20,142 nt of DNA from Caballeronia sp. SL2Y3 (lineage in GTDB: Bacteria; Pseudomonadota; Gammaproteobacteria; Burkholderiales; Burkholderiaceae), in assembly GCF_022879575.1 (NCBI RefSeq), contig NZ_CP084264.1:1-20142 (forward strand). The letters are read 5' to 3'. Numbering within the stretch: position 1 is the stretch's first letter; every line of letters starts with the position of its first letter. The notes beneath the pieces are model-generated. The model was not told the DNA's origin, did no database searches, and saw only the letters and a program-made list of their open reading frames with translations. The position numbers were made by a program, and so were the translations under genes. Shown here piece by piece: positions 6,813 to 13,982 of this stretch.

Positions 6813-6851
6813 CTGAAAAGCAAAACGGGGCGAATCTTTCGACTCGCCCCG
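6813..6851 (-). terminator. Minus-strand intrinsic terminator
   Basis: The perfect 8-bp stem CGGGGCGA/TCGCCCCG (6826-6833/6844-6851) is followed on the minus strand by TTTTGCTTTT. It lies 41 bp beyond the stop codon of the minus-strand frame at 6893-7190, supporting that frame as a real transcription unit. Confidence 0.7.
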
Positions 6852-6892
6852 CGTCGCCTCTCGGTCCCCGCTGCGGCTTTGGCCGCCCCTCT

Positions 6893-7190
6893 TTAATGCA
6901 ATACGTACAGCGTGGTCCCCGCCGTCATATCCAGTAGTGCTGCGCGGGCCGTGGCCGCCTCGTCACCCTGCGGACGGAACACGCGGGAAACGATCGTCTG
7001 GCCGCCGTCCGTGATCTGGGCGTGATGCTTATGGACCTCGAACCCGTGGCGGTTCAACGTTTTGCGTACGGCGTCCCAATTGGTGCGGCTGGAGTCAGGC
7101 GTATTGATAACAAAACGACGACCTTTTAGCCCGCTCCCGTACCAGCGAGCTTTTTGTTGCCCGTGGTTTTGACGTTGCCGTTTCTCTCAT
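6893..7190 (-). pseudogene. Frameshifted or start-less small gene
   Basis: On the minus strand a 97-codon open frame runs from 7186 to the TAA at 6893. It has balanced, protein-like composition (for example KARWYGSGLKGRRFVINTP, then WDAVRKTLNRHGFEVHKHH and TTLYVLH) but no ATG, GTG or TTG before its middle. An ATG at 7190 starts the neighbouring frame (MRETATSKPRATK...). Changing the length of the A5 run near 7149-7153 by one base would join the two into one protein of about 95 aa. The terminator after the stop supports a transcribed gene. Either there is a homopolymer indel (real or a sequencing error) or translation uses frameshifting. I do not recognise the family. Confidence 0.5.
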
Positions 7191-7559
7191 TTTGGCAAGG
7201 CCGAAGGCCGCGCAGTCCTCAAGTGTGGGCAAGTCCGGGACCGCGTAGCGGTTGTCCCCGCCCTTGTGGTGGGGGCAACGGGCTTGTCCATCACGGGGAT
7301 AACCGAGGCGTCAGGTATGATGATTGTTAATAATACGGTGTCTCCTCCCCGTCCAACCTCCTCCTTTGGCGGACGTGGAATTAGGCCCGCCTCGTTTCCG
7401 CGCTGCGGGCTTTTTCTTGCCTGTGCCGGATTAGGACCTAAGCTAGGGTGCGTCCTCAGGGCGAGGGCGTAGCATGGAGGTACCCCGTTGGCTCGCTATC
7501 GTGTCGCAGCGAAGCGGGCTTTTGTTTGTCTTGCGGGCACCCCGAGAGCGTCAATCTAT
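7191..7559. other. Non-coding leader region upstream of the iterons
   Basis: There is no credible gene; a 68-aa plus frame at 7266-7472 has no Shine-Dalgarno and odd composition. Visible structure is a hairpin GTTGTCCCC/GGGGGCAAC (about 7250-7279) and the plus-strand terminator at 7385. A short regulatory RNA or attenuated rep leader is possible. Confidence 0.4.
7385..7417 (+). terminator. Plus-strand terminator in the rep leader
   Basis: The stem GCCCGC/GCGGGC (7385-7390/7405-7410) is followed by TTTTTCTT. It faces the rep gene with no ORF before it, so it may stop read-through or end a leader RNA. Confidence 0.5.
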
Positions 7560-7859
7560 TCTGCCTTTTTCCGGGTTGGCTACCTCGCTCGGCGGGCGTC
7601 TCCCCTTTTAGATTGTTTTTCCTTGTTTATAGAGAGCTGGAACCCTTGCCCCATAAGGCTTTGCGGGGCGGTATTCTGCCTTTTTCCGGGTCAACTCTGC
7701 CTTTTTCCGGGTTAGTCTGCCTTTTTCCGGGTGCTATCCACAGGCTACGCAGCCCTATTCTGCCTATACCCGGGCTAATCTGCCTTATAAATATGTTGGC
7801 AGAGATAGTGCAATCTGCCATGCTCTCGTTCGCGGCAGAAATACACGGGACTAGGCAGA
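7560..7859. repeat. oriV: Iteron-type origin of replication (oriV)
   Basis: The 17-bp repeat TCTGCCTTTTTCCGGGT occurs at 7560, 7675, 7696 and 7716, with a degenerate copy at 7759 (TCTGCCTATACCCGGG) and a truncated one at 7779. The core copies are 20-21 bp apart, about two helical turns, as is usual for Rep_3 plasmids. The repeats lead into an A+T-rich stretch (about 7785-7796). Inverted half-sites GGCAGA (7834-7839, 7854-7859) abut the rep start and could be the autorepression operator bound by Rep dimers. Confidence 0.9.
7734..7742 (+). promoter_or_regulatory. DnaA box
   Basis: CTATCCACA differs from the TTATCCACA consensus at one position and sits between the fourth iteron and the degenerate one, the expected place in an iteron origin. 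Confidence 0.65.
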
Positions 7860-8609
7860 ATGGACTTAGAAGAAAGCAAAGCCCCTACGGGCGAGCGTTG
7901 GGTAACGATGGCTAATGCCCTAGCCCGTGCAGGCCACGGCCTCACACTGGCGGAGAAGCGCCTTGTAATGCTGGCGGTTAGCAAGCTCGATAGTCGCCGC
8001 GCCCTCACTCCCGGAGACCTCCCCAAGACCAAGATAACGGCGGCGGAGTACGCGGAATCGTTCGGCGTCAAAGCTAACGCGTCCTACGAGGCCCTACAGG
8101 GCGCGGCTAGGGACTTGTACAAGCGGTCCATTACGTTCTTTGAACCGGCCCACAAGCGGAGCGGGCAACCTCTCAAGCCGCTGCGGGTGGATATGCGGTG
8201 GGTTGGCCGTTGCACTTATCACGAGGGCGAGGCATGGGTAGAACTAGCGTGGTGGCCCGAGCTACTCCCCGCCCTGTTTGGCCTTAAAAAGAACTTCACC
8301 ACGTACCAACTCCAACAGGCTACGGCCCTGCGGTCCGCTTACTCCTGGCGTTTGCTGGAGCTTCTCACTCGCTTTAAGGCTACAGGTTGGGCTGAATACG
8401 ATATTGAGGACTTCGCTACCGCGATGGACGCCACGGAGAAGCAACGCGGGGACTTTGCGGCTATCCGCCGTAAGATCATTGACCCAGCCGTGAAAGAGCT
8501 AAACGAGAAAGACGGTTGGGCTATCCAGTGGGAGCCCGTCAAGGCCGGCCGCAAGGTTAAGGCGCTCCGCTTCACGTTCGAGCGAGACCCGCAAGGGCGC
8601 CTCCTATGA
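7860..8609 (+). CDS. rep: Rep_3-family plasmid replication initiator
   Basis: This 249-aa initiator has the two winged-helix layout of the Rep_3 (RepB/Initiator_Rep) superfamily. The N-terminal half has MANALARAGHGLTLAEKRL, LAVSKLDS and the ITAAEYAESFGV-x5-YEALQGAARDLYKR block. The second half has FTTYQLQQATALRSAYSWRLLELL (about 141-164), a typical region before the DNA-binding helix, and IDPAVKELNEKDG. It would bind the iterons just upstream to open the origin. The start at 7860 is chosen because it keeps the full N-terminal domain; the Shine-Dalgarno is weak and overlaps a GGCAGA half-site, fitting autoregulation. The stop overlaps the next small ORF by four bases (ATGA). Confidence 0.92.
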   Translation: MDLEESKAPTGERWVTMANALARAGHGLTLAEKRLVMLAVSKLDSRRALTPGDLPKTKITAAEYAESFGVKANASYEALQGAARDLYKRSITFFEPAHKRSGQPLKPLRVDMRWVGRCTYHEGEAWVELAWWPELLPALFGLKKNFTTYQLQQATALRSAYSWRLLELLTRFKATGWAEYDIEDFATAMDATEKQRGDFAAIRRKIIDPAVKELNEKDGWAIQWEPVKAGRKVKALRFTFERDPQGRLL

Positions 8610-8767
8610 CACACGGCAGCGTAGCCCTCGGGGACGTGGCCGCGAAAGCGAGTCACATAGAGATAGCGTGCTCCCGCTGCCAACGGCGGGGCCGGTACCA
8701 CCTCGCGCGGCTCGTGGAACGCCTCGGCCAGTTATGTGCGTCAATCTGTGCAGATCCCTTGACATAA
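8606..8767 (+). CDS. Small CxxC protein, overlapping rep, probably truncated
   Basis: The ATG overlaps the rep stop (ATGA), implying translational coupling. The 53-aa product contains MTHGSVALGDVAAKAS and then IACSRCQRRGRYHLARLVE. The Cys-x2-Cys followed by RRGRY-x-x-ARL matches small zinc-ribbon-like proteins I know from proteobacteria, which usually run to about 80-90 residues with a second Cys-containing part. Here the frame stops early (LCASICADPLT). The +2 frame directly after encodes DITPSCP, which could be a remnant of the missing half. This suggests a truncated or frameshifted copy. Function is unknown. Confidence 0.55.
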   Translation: MTHGSVALGDVAAKASHIEIACSRCQRRGRYHLARLVERLGQLCASICADPLT

Positions 8768-8817
8768 CGCCCTCGTGTCCCGCTTTCGCCTCTTAAGTGC
8801 AATGCAGCAGTATGGCC

Positions 8818-8856
8818 GCGGGGTCCGGCTTTCGTGGAACCTTCGCCGGTCCCCGC
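8818..8856. other. Long hairpin between rep and par cassettes
   Basis: GCGGGGTCCGG (8818-8828) pairs with CCGGTCCCCGC (8846-8856) apart from one mismatch, enclosing a 17-nt loop. It separates the convergent rep and par units. There is no T tract, so a rho-independent terminator is uncertain; a structural or single-strand origin role is possible. Confidence 0.4.
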
Positions 8857-8894
8857 TCTACGGGTCGATAGTTGAATGGTTGCCAGCGGCCAAC

Positions 8895-9140
8895 CTACCC
8901 GATTTCGCGCGTTATCAAGTCGCGCACGAGCTTCGCTATGGTCGTGCCGTTCTCCACCGCTCGGAGCTTCAGTTGCTTGTGTACCTCGGGGTCTAGGTCC
9001 AAGTTGAGGCGAACAGGTTTAGGCGGGCGCGTGCCTGCTTGGGACTGGACGAGGGCCGCCCCTGAAACAAACTCTTCCCGGCTTGCGGGCTTGTCGGCGG
9101 GGCTGCTCGTCTTAGGACTGAGTTTAAATTTTCCACTCAT
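8895..9140 (-). CDS. parG: ParG-like ribbon-helix-helix partition protein
   Basis: This 81-aa protein has a flexible, Lys/Ser/Pro-rich N-terminus (1-40) and a C-terminal ribbon-helix-helix (about 41-81: PVRLNLDLDPEVHKQLKLRA, then TTIAKLVRDLI). That is the organisation and size of ParG (TP228, 76 aa). Its ATG overlaps the parA stop (ATGA), so the two are coupled. In such cassettes it binds the centromere, represses parA-parG transcription and stimulates the ATPase through its N-terminal tail (including an arginine finger in ParG). ACTC-type boxes, the known ParG target in TP228, occur upstream of parA and in the parA 3' end. Assignment is by architecture, so a close paralogue of another RHH partition class is possible. 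Confidence 0.8.
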   Translation of the reverse strand: MSGKFKLSPKTSSPADKPASREEFVSGAALVQSQAGTRPPKPVRLNLDLDPEVHKQLKLRAVENGTTIAKLVRDLITREIG

Positions 9141-9796
9141 TCACTCAACTCCATTGAGCCACTCAACTCAAAAAATTCTTGGGCTAACAACTGAATCTCG
9201 GCCCGTGCTTGCGAGTTATCCCGCTCTACTACCCCGTGCCCGCTAAGGAGGGCGTCCCGGTACACCTTGCGATCCCGGATCACGGTATCGGCTAGTTCCA
9301 GTTGATCGAACTGCGCCATTAGCTCTCGGGCGTCCTCGACTTCCCGAATTACGGGGTTGCTCGGGGCCATAGAGAGGACCGCCGACGCCTTTAGCTCGGG
9401 ATTCAGTCCGCGCGCAAGGCCGATCAACTCATTAACCTTTGGGAGCGTTTCTAGGTCCGCTTGACTGGCCCGGGTTGGGACCAACAGGAGATTAGCCACG
9501 GCCATAGCGGAGCGCATTTCTCGAGAATCACGGCCCCCGGCGTCCACCACGATCACTTGATACCGCTTCCCAAGGTCGCGCAATGTCGCGGATACGTCCC
9601 CGGTCCGCTGCACGCACGGAACAGACGGCTCTATGCCGGCCTCGTCCCGCCGCTCTATAAAACGCGCGCATGTGGCTTGCCCGTCCGTATCAAAAAGCAC
9701 TACGTCTACCCCGTGGTGCGCCAGGTGGACGGCTAGGTTACTGGCTATTGTGGACTTGCCTACGCCGCCCTTCTCCGCGCCAACTAGAACAATCAT
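9137..9796 (-). CDS. parA: ParA-family partition ATPase (type Ib)
   Basis: The 219-aa protein starts MIVLVGAEKGGVGKST, the deviant Walker A motif KGGVGKS/T at residues 9-16. Further ParA elements are VVLFDTDGQATCARF (switch I region) and the Walker B-like VIVVDAGGRDS (about 81-91). The short length and lack of an N-terminal HTH place it with type Ib ParA/ParF rather than type Ia. It uses ATP-dependent nucleoid binding to position plasmid copies. AGGT precedes the ATG at a usable distance. Its last codons (ELS-GSM-ELS-E) are built from two GAGTTGAGT repeats that match the upstream operator. Confidence 0.92.
   Translation of the reverse strand: MIVLVGAEKGGVGKSTIASNLAVHLAHHGVDVVLFDTDGQATCARFIERRDEAGIEPSVPCVQRTGDVSATLRDLGKRYQVIVVDAGGRDSREMRSAMAVANLLLVPTRASQADLETLPKVNELIGLARGLNPELKASAVLSMAPSNPVIREVEDARELMAQFDQLELADTVIRDRKVYRDALLSGHGVVERDNSQARAEIQLLAQEFFELSGSMELSE
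9142..9169. repeat. GAGTTGAGT boxes inside the parA 3' end
   Basis: On the gene-sense (minus) strand GAGTTGAGT occurs twice, at 9169-9161 and 9151-9143, and a further GAGT box lies at 9138-9135 in the parG start. They encode the two ELS tripeptides at the ParA C-terminus. The same 9-mer forms the operator upstream of parA but in the opposite orientation relative to the genes, which points to protein binding sites and not chance codons. Confidence 0.5.
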
Positions 9797-9807
9797 AGCT
9801 ACCTCAT

Positions 9808-9842
9808 GAGTTGAGTATTTGAGTTGATTATCTGAGTTGAGT
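9808..9842. promoter_or_regulatory. parH: Candidate ParG-binding centromere/operator
   Basis: Three 9-bp units (GAGTTGAGT, GAGTTGATT, GAGTTGAGT) start at 9808, 9821 and 9834, exactly 13 bp apart, separated by A+T-rich 4-mers. Read on the minus strand they are ACTC tetramers, as in the TP228 parH site. The block ends about 10 bp before the parA ATG, so it can serve as operator and centromere. Confidence 0.75.
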
Positions 9843-10142
9843 AAATGCGCGTCAAGGGTTGTGGGAGGATACGGCGTGCGCTCACGAACTCAGGAACAAT
9901 TGGCTCTCGCGGACGTTTTTGCGCAAAACGCCAGACTGTCTGTTTTTCAACCAGATGCACGTCTGAAGAAACCGGCTTTCGGATACGATCTCCGAAAATT
10001 GAAAAAATCCGACGTATGAAGCCCGAATCACTGGTGTCGTCCTGGCCATCGCTATCTTTCGCCCAAAGCGAAGTGACAAATCATCGACCGCGAAATCTGC
10101 ACATTGAATCTTGATCGGCTCAAGGAAGAGCGAGACCACGAT
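9843..10142. other. Intergenic region between parA and hsdR
   Basis: This 300-bp stretch has no ORF with coding character. It holds a perfect inverted repeat TTTCGGA-N7-TCCGAAA (9977-9997) and a palindromic-looking TTTTTGCGCAAAA (9916-9928). One of these may be an operator for the hsd genes. I could not fix a promoter with confidence. Confidence 0.4.
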
Positions 10143-12494
10143 ATGGAAAACAAGAAAGCCCTGTCTGAAAGGGACATTTGCACGAAAATCATCACCCCTG
10201 CCTTAAGCGCTGCCGGTTGGGATATCCAGACACAGCTGCGCGAAGAAGTGGCGCTGACCAGTGGGCGGGTCATCGTGAAAGGCAACAAGGCCAAGCGCGA
10301 CGAAAAGTCCATCCGGCGCGCAGACTACGTGTTGTACCTCAAACCCGGCATCCCGCTCGCGGTGGTCGAGGCCAAGGACAACAATCACACGGTGCGCGCC
10401 GGGATTCAACAGGCGCTCGACTATGCGGCGATGCTCGATGTGCCGTTTGCGTTTTCCAGTAACGGCGACGGCTTCCTGTTTCATGACAAGACGCTTCACG
10501 ACGGCAAGCTCGAACGGGAGATTGCACTTGACGCGTTCCCCTCGCCGGACACTTTGTGGCAGCGTTACCTGAGCTGGAAGGGCATCGCGTCGAACGTCGA
10601 GCCGCTCTACGCGCAGGATTATTACCCGGGAAAACCCTCGCGCTACTACCAGCTGAACGCGGTCAACCGCGCCATCGAGGCGGTCGCCAAAAAGCAGTCG
10701 CGCATCCTGCTGGTCATGGCGACCGGCACGGGCAAGACCTATACGGCCTTTCAGATCATCTGGCGCCTGTGGAAGGCGAAGGCAGCCAAGCGCATCCTGT
10801 TCCTGGCCGACCGCAATATCCTCGTCGACCAAACCAAGACGAACGACTTCAAGCCTTTCGCCGGGGCGATGACTAAGATTGAGAATCGCACCGTCGACAA
10901 GGCCTACGAGATCTATCTGTCGCTGTATCAGGCGGTGACGGGGACGGAAGACGCACAGAACATCTATCGGCAGTTCAGCCCCGACTTCTTCGATCTGGTC
11001 GTCATCGACGAGTGTCACCGTGGCAGCGCCGCCGAGGATTCAGCGTGGCGCGCGATCCTCGACTATTTCAATTCCGCCACCCATCTTGGCCTGACGGCAA
11101 CGCCCAAGGAAACCACCGAGGTCTCGAACATCACCTACTTCGGCGAGCCGGTCTACACCTATTCGTTGCGTCAAGGCATCGAAGACGGGTTTCTCGCCCC
11201 GTACAAGGTGATTCGCGTCGACCTCGATAAGGACCTGGGCTGGCGACCGACCACCGGCTTGGTGGACAAGCTCGGCCAAGTTGTCGAAGACCGTATCTAC
11301 AACCAGTCCGACATGAACCGGTCGCTGGTGCTCACGCGCCGTGATGAGGCCGTCGCGAAACGCATCACCGAATTCCTTAAAGCCACCGATCGCATGTCTA
11401 AGACGATCGTGTTTTGCGAAGACATCGATCATGCGGCCCGGATGCGCCAGGCGTTGATCAACGCCAACGCCGATCTAGCCAGCGCCAACTCGAAGTACGT
11501 GATGCAGATCACCGGCGACAATCCGGAGGGCAAGCTGGAACTCGATAACTTTATCAACCCGCGCCGGCCTTACCCCGTGATCGCCACGACCTCGCGCTTG
11601 ATGACGACCGGCGTCGACGCCAAGACCTGCAAGCTGGTGGTGCTCGACCGCACCATCAAGTCGATGACCGAGTTCAAACAGATCATCGGGCGCGGGACAC
11701 GCATCGACGAGGAACACGACAAGCTGTGGTTTACGATTCTCGATTTTAAGAAGGCAACCGAGCTGTTCGCCGATCCCGCGTTCGACGGTGATCCGGTCGT
11801 CATCTACGATCCGCAGCCCGACGAACCGGTCGTGCCGCCCACCGTTCCGACAGAAGGCGAGAACGGAGACGGTTCGCGCAATACCGACGGAACGACGGGT
11901 GGGACGGGCGGAACGGACCCTGGCCCTGGCCCTGGCCGCATCAAATATGTGATCGACTCGGTACCCGTTTACCTGGTCAACGAACGGGTCCAGTATCTCG
12001 GCCCGGATGGCAAGCTGATCACCGAATCACTGCGCGATTTCACGCGGATCCAGATCGGCAAGCAGTTCGTGTCGCTCGACGCGTTCCTTCAGGCGTGGAA
12101 CCAGACGGATAAAAAGCAGGCCATCATTGACGAGCTTGAAGGACATGGTGTGCTGTTCGACGAGCTAGCCAAGGAATCTGGCAAAGATCTCGATCCCTTC
12201 GATCTCGTGTGTCATATCGCGTTCGGGCAGAAGCCGCTGACACGGCGGGAACGCGCTGAGAGGGTCAAGAAGCAGGACTATTTCGGCAAGTACGGCGACA
12301 CGTCGCGCAAGGTGCTGCAGGCGTTGCTCGACAAGTACGCGGACGACGGCATTGAAAACATTGAACGCGTCGAAGTCCTGCGGCTCGCGCCTTTTGACCA
12401 GCTCGGTTCCCCGGTCGAACTAATGAAATCGTTCGGCGGCCGGGCGCAGTATGAAACGGCGATCCGTGAACTCGGACGCTCGCTTTACCAATAA
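10143..12494 (+). CDS. hsdR: Type I restriction enzyme R subunit (EcoEI-type)
   Basis: The 783-aa subunit starts at the ATG at 10143. A TTG further upstream (10104) would add a 13-residue extension not typical of the family, which begins near 'LSERDICTK'. The nuclease domain shows D61 and E76-A-K78 (VVEAK). The SF2 translocase has ATGTGKT (193-199), DECH (289-292), LTATP (about 317-321) and a motif VI QIIGRGTR near residue 515. A Gly/Thr/Pro-rich linker (about 590-610) leads to a C-terminal domain of the EcoEI_R_C type that binds the methylase. With HsdM and HsdS it forms the restriction complex, which translocates DNA and cuts away from its site. hsdM follows after 18 nt. Confidence 0.95.
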   Translation: MENKKALSERDICTKIITPALSAAGWDIQTQLREEVALTSGRVIVKGNKAKRDEKSIRRADYVLYLKPGIPLAVVEAKDNNHTVRAGIQQALDYAAMLDVPFAFSSNGDGFLFHDKTLHDGKLEREIALDAFPSPDTLWQRYLSWKGIASNVEPLYAQDYYPGKPSRYYQLNAVNRAIEAVAKKQSRILLVMATGTGKTYTAFQIIWRLWKAKAAKRILFLADRNILVDQTKTNDFKPFAGAMTKIENRTVDKAYEIYLSLYQAVTGTEDAQNIYRQFSPDFFDLVVIDECHRGSAAEDSAWRAILDYFNSATHLGLTATPKETTEVSNITYFGEPVYTYSLRQGIEDGFLAPYKVIRVDLDKDLGWRPTTGLVDKLGQVVEDRIYNQSDMNRSLVLTRRDEAVAKRITEFLKATDRMSKTIVFCEDIDHAARMRQALINANADLASANSKYVMQITGDNPEGKLELDNFINPRRPYPVIATTSRLMTTGVDAKTCKLVVLDRTIKSMTEFKQIIGRGTRIDEEHDKLWFTILDFKKATELFADPAFDGDPVVIYDPQPDEPVVPPTVPTEGENGDGSRNTDGTTGGTGGTDPGPGPGRIKYVIDSVPVYLVNERVQYLGPDGKLITESLRDFTRIQIGKQFVSLDAFLQAWNQTDKKQAIIDELEGHGVLFDELAKESGKDLDPFDLVCHIAFGQKPLTRRERAERVKKQDYFGKYGDTSRKVLQALLDKYADDGIENIERVEVLRLAPFDQLGSPVELMKSFGGRAQYETAIRELGRSLYQ

Positions 12495-12512
12495 CGTTTA
12501 ACGGCTTCACTC

Positions 12513-13982
12513 ATGACGATCAGTTCCACCTTCATCAAGTCCGTGCAGGACATCATGCGGCAGGATGCCGGCGTCGATGGCGACGCGCAGCGGATTGCGC
12601 AATTGACCTGGCTGCTGTTCCTGAAAATCTTCGACGATCAGGAAGCCGAGCTCGAACTGATGCGCGACGAATATACGTCGCCCTTGCCAGAGCGGCTGCG
12701 CTGGCGTAGCTGGGCGGCGGATGCCGAAGGTATCACCGGCGACGAGCTGCTGAGCTTCATCAACACGGATCTGTTCCCGTCAATCAAGGCGCTGAACGTG
12801 GATCCGCAGCGCAACGCGCGCGGCTTTGTCGCCCGCGAAGTGTTCAGCGACGCGTACAACTACATGAAGTCAGGTCAGCTGCTGCGGCAGGTGATCAACA
12901 AGATTAACGAGGTCGACTTCAACAATCGCGCTGATCGCCATCTGTTCAACGACCTCTATGAGCGCATCCTCAAGGACCTGCAAAGTGCGGGCAACGCCGG
13001 AGAGTTTTATACGCCGCGCGCCGTGACACAGTTCATGGTGGATCAAGTGAATCCGCGCCTCGGCGAGCGCATCCTGGATCCGGCGTGCGGCACGGGCGGC
13101 TTTCTCGCCTGCGCGCTGGAACACCTCAAGGCGCAGCGTAAGAGTGTTGACGACGATATCGTCGTGCAGAACGCGATTAACGGTGTTGAAAAGAAGCAGC
13201 TGCCGCATCTGCTGTGCGTCACGAATATGATGCTGCACGGGATCGAAGTGCCGTCGCTGATTCGCCACGACAACACCTTGTCTCGGCCACTCGTCGACTA
13301 CGGCACGCGCGACATGGTCGACGTCATCCTCACGAATCCGCCGTTCGGTGGCACCGAGGAGCCCGGCATCGAAGGAAATTTCCCGGCCGACGTGCGCACG
13401 CGCGAGACCGCCGACCTGTTCCTCGTACTGATCATCGAACTGCTGAAGCACAATGGCCGTGCGGCCGTGGTGCTGCCAGACGGCACGCTGTTTGGTGAAG
13501 GCGTCAAAGCTCGCATCAAGGAGAAGCTGCTGACCGAATGCAACCTTCACACCGTCGTGCGACTACCGAATGGCGTCTTTGCGCCGTACACCGGCATTAA
13601 GACCAACCTGCTGTTCTTCACCAAGGGCTCGCCGACCCGAGACGTCTGGTACTACGAGCACCCTTATCCGAGCGGCTACAAGAGCTACTCGAAGACGAAG
13701 CCCATTCGCATTGAGGAGTTTGCAGCGGAGAAAGCCTGGTGGGGGAGCGACGCGGATAGCTTTGCGAGCCGCGTTGAGAACGAATTTGCCTGGAAGGTCG
13801 GCATCGACCGCCTGAAGGCGAACGGCTACAACCTCGACCAGAAGAATCCGCACAGAGGTGATGACATCAGCCATGACCCCGATGAGCTGCTGGCTCAGTA
13901 CACGCGGCTAACGGGCGAGACCCAGACGCTGCGCGATGAATTGAAGGCGATCTTGGCCAATGCGCTCGGAGATCCGGTATGA
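12513..13982 (+). CDS. hsdM: Type I modification methylase subunit
   Basis: The 489-aa adenine-N6 methyltransferase has an N-terminal HsdM helical domain (1-130). This is followed by EFYTPR (164-169), the SAM-binding motif I DPACGTGGF (189-197) and the catalytic motif IV NPPFGG (275-280). It lies 18 nt after hsdR and overlaps hsdS by four bases (ATGA), so the three are one operon. It methylates the recognition site defined by HsdS to protect plasmid and host DNA, and is also part of the restriction complex. All motifs are intact, so it appears functional. Confidence 0.96.
   Translation: MTISSTFIKSVQDIMRQDAGVDGDAQRIAQLTWLLFLKIFDDQEAELELMRDEYTSPLPERLRWRSWAADAEGITGDELLSFINTDLFPSIKALNVDPQRNARGFVAREVFSDAYNYMKSGQLLRQVINKINEVDFNNRADRHLFNDLYERILKDLQSAGNAGEFYTPRAVTQFMVDQVNPRLGERILDPACGTGGFLACALEHLKAQRKSVDDDIVVQNAINGVEKKQLPHLLCVTNMMLHGIEVPSLIRHDNTLSRPLVDYGTRDMVDVILTNPPFGGTEEPGIEGNFPADVRTRETADLFLVLIIELLKHNGRAAVVLPDGTLFGEGVKARIKEKLLTECNLHTVVRLPNGVFAPYTGIKTNLLFFTKGSPTRDVWYYEHPYPSGYKSYSKTKPIRIEEFAAEKAWWGSDADSFASRVENEFAWKVGIDRLKANGYNLDQKNPHRGDDISHDPDELLAQYTRLTGETQTLRDELKAILANALGDPV

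Noticed and set aside
7266..7472. 68-aa plus-strand frame in the rep leader
   Set aside because: There is no Shine-Dalgarno, composition is irregular, and a terminator hairpin lies within it.
7560..7796. CRISPR-like array of short repeats
   Set aside because: Repeats are 17 bp with irregular short spacers next to rep and a DnaA box, so they are iterons.
10203..11018. 271-aa minus-strand frame within hsdR
   Set aside because: It is a GC-rich shadow frame opposite a clear type I R subunit with intact motifs.
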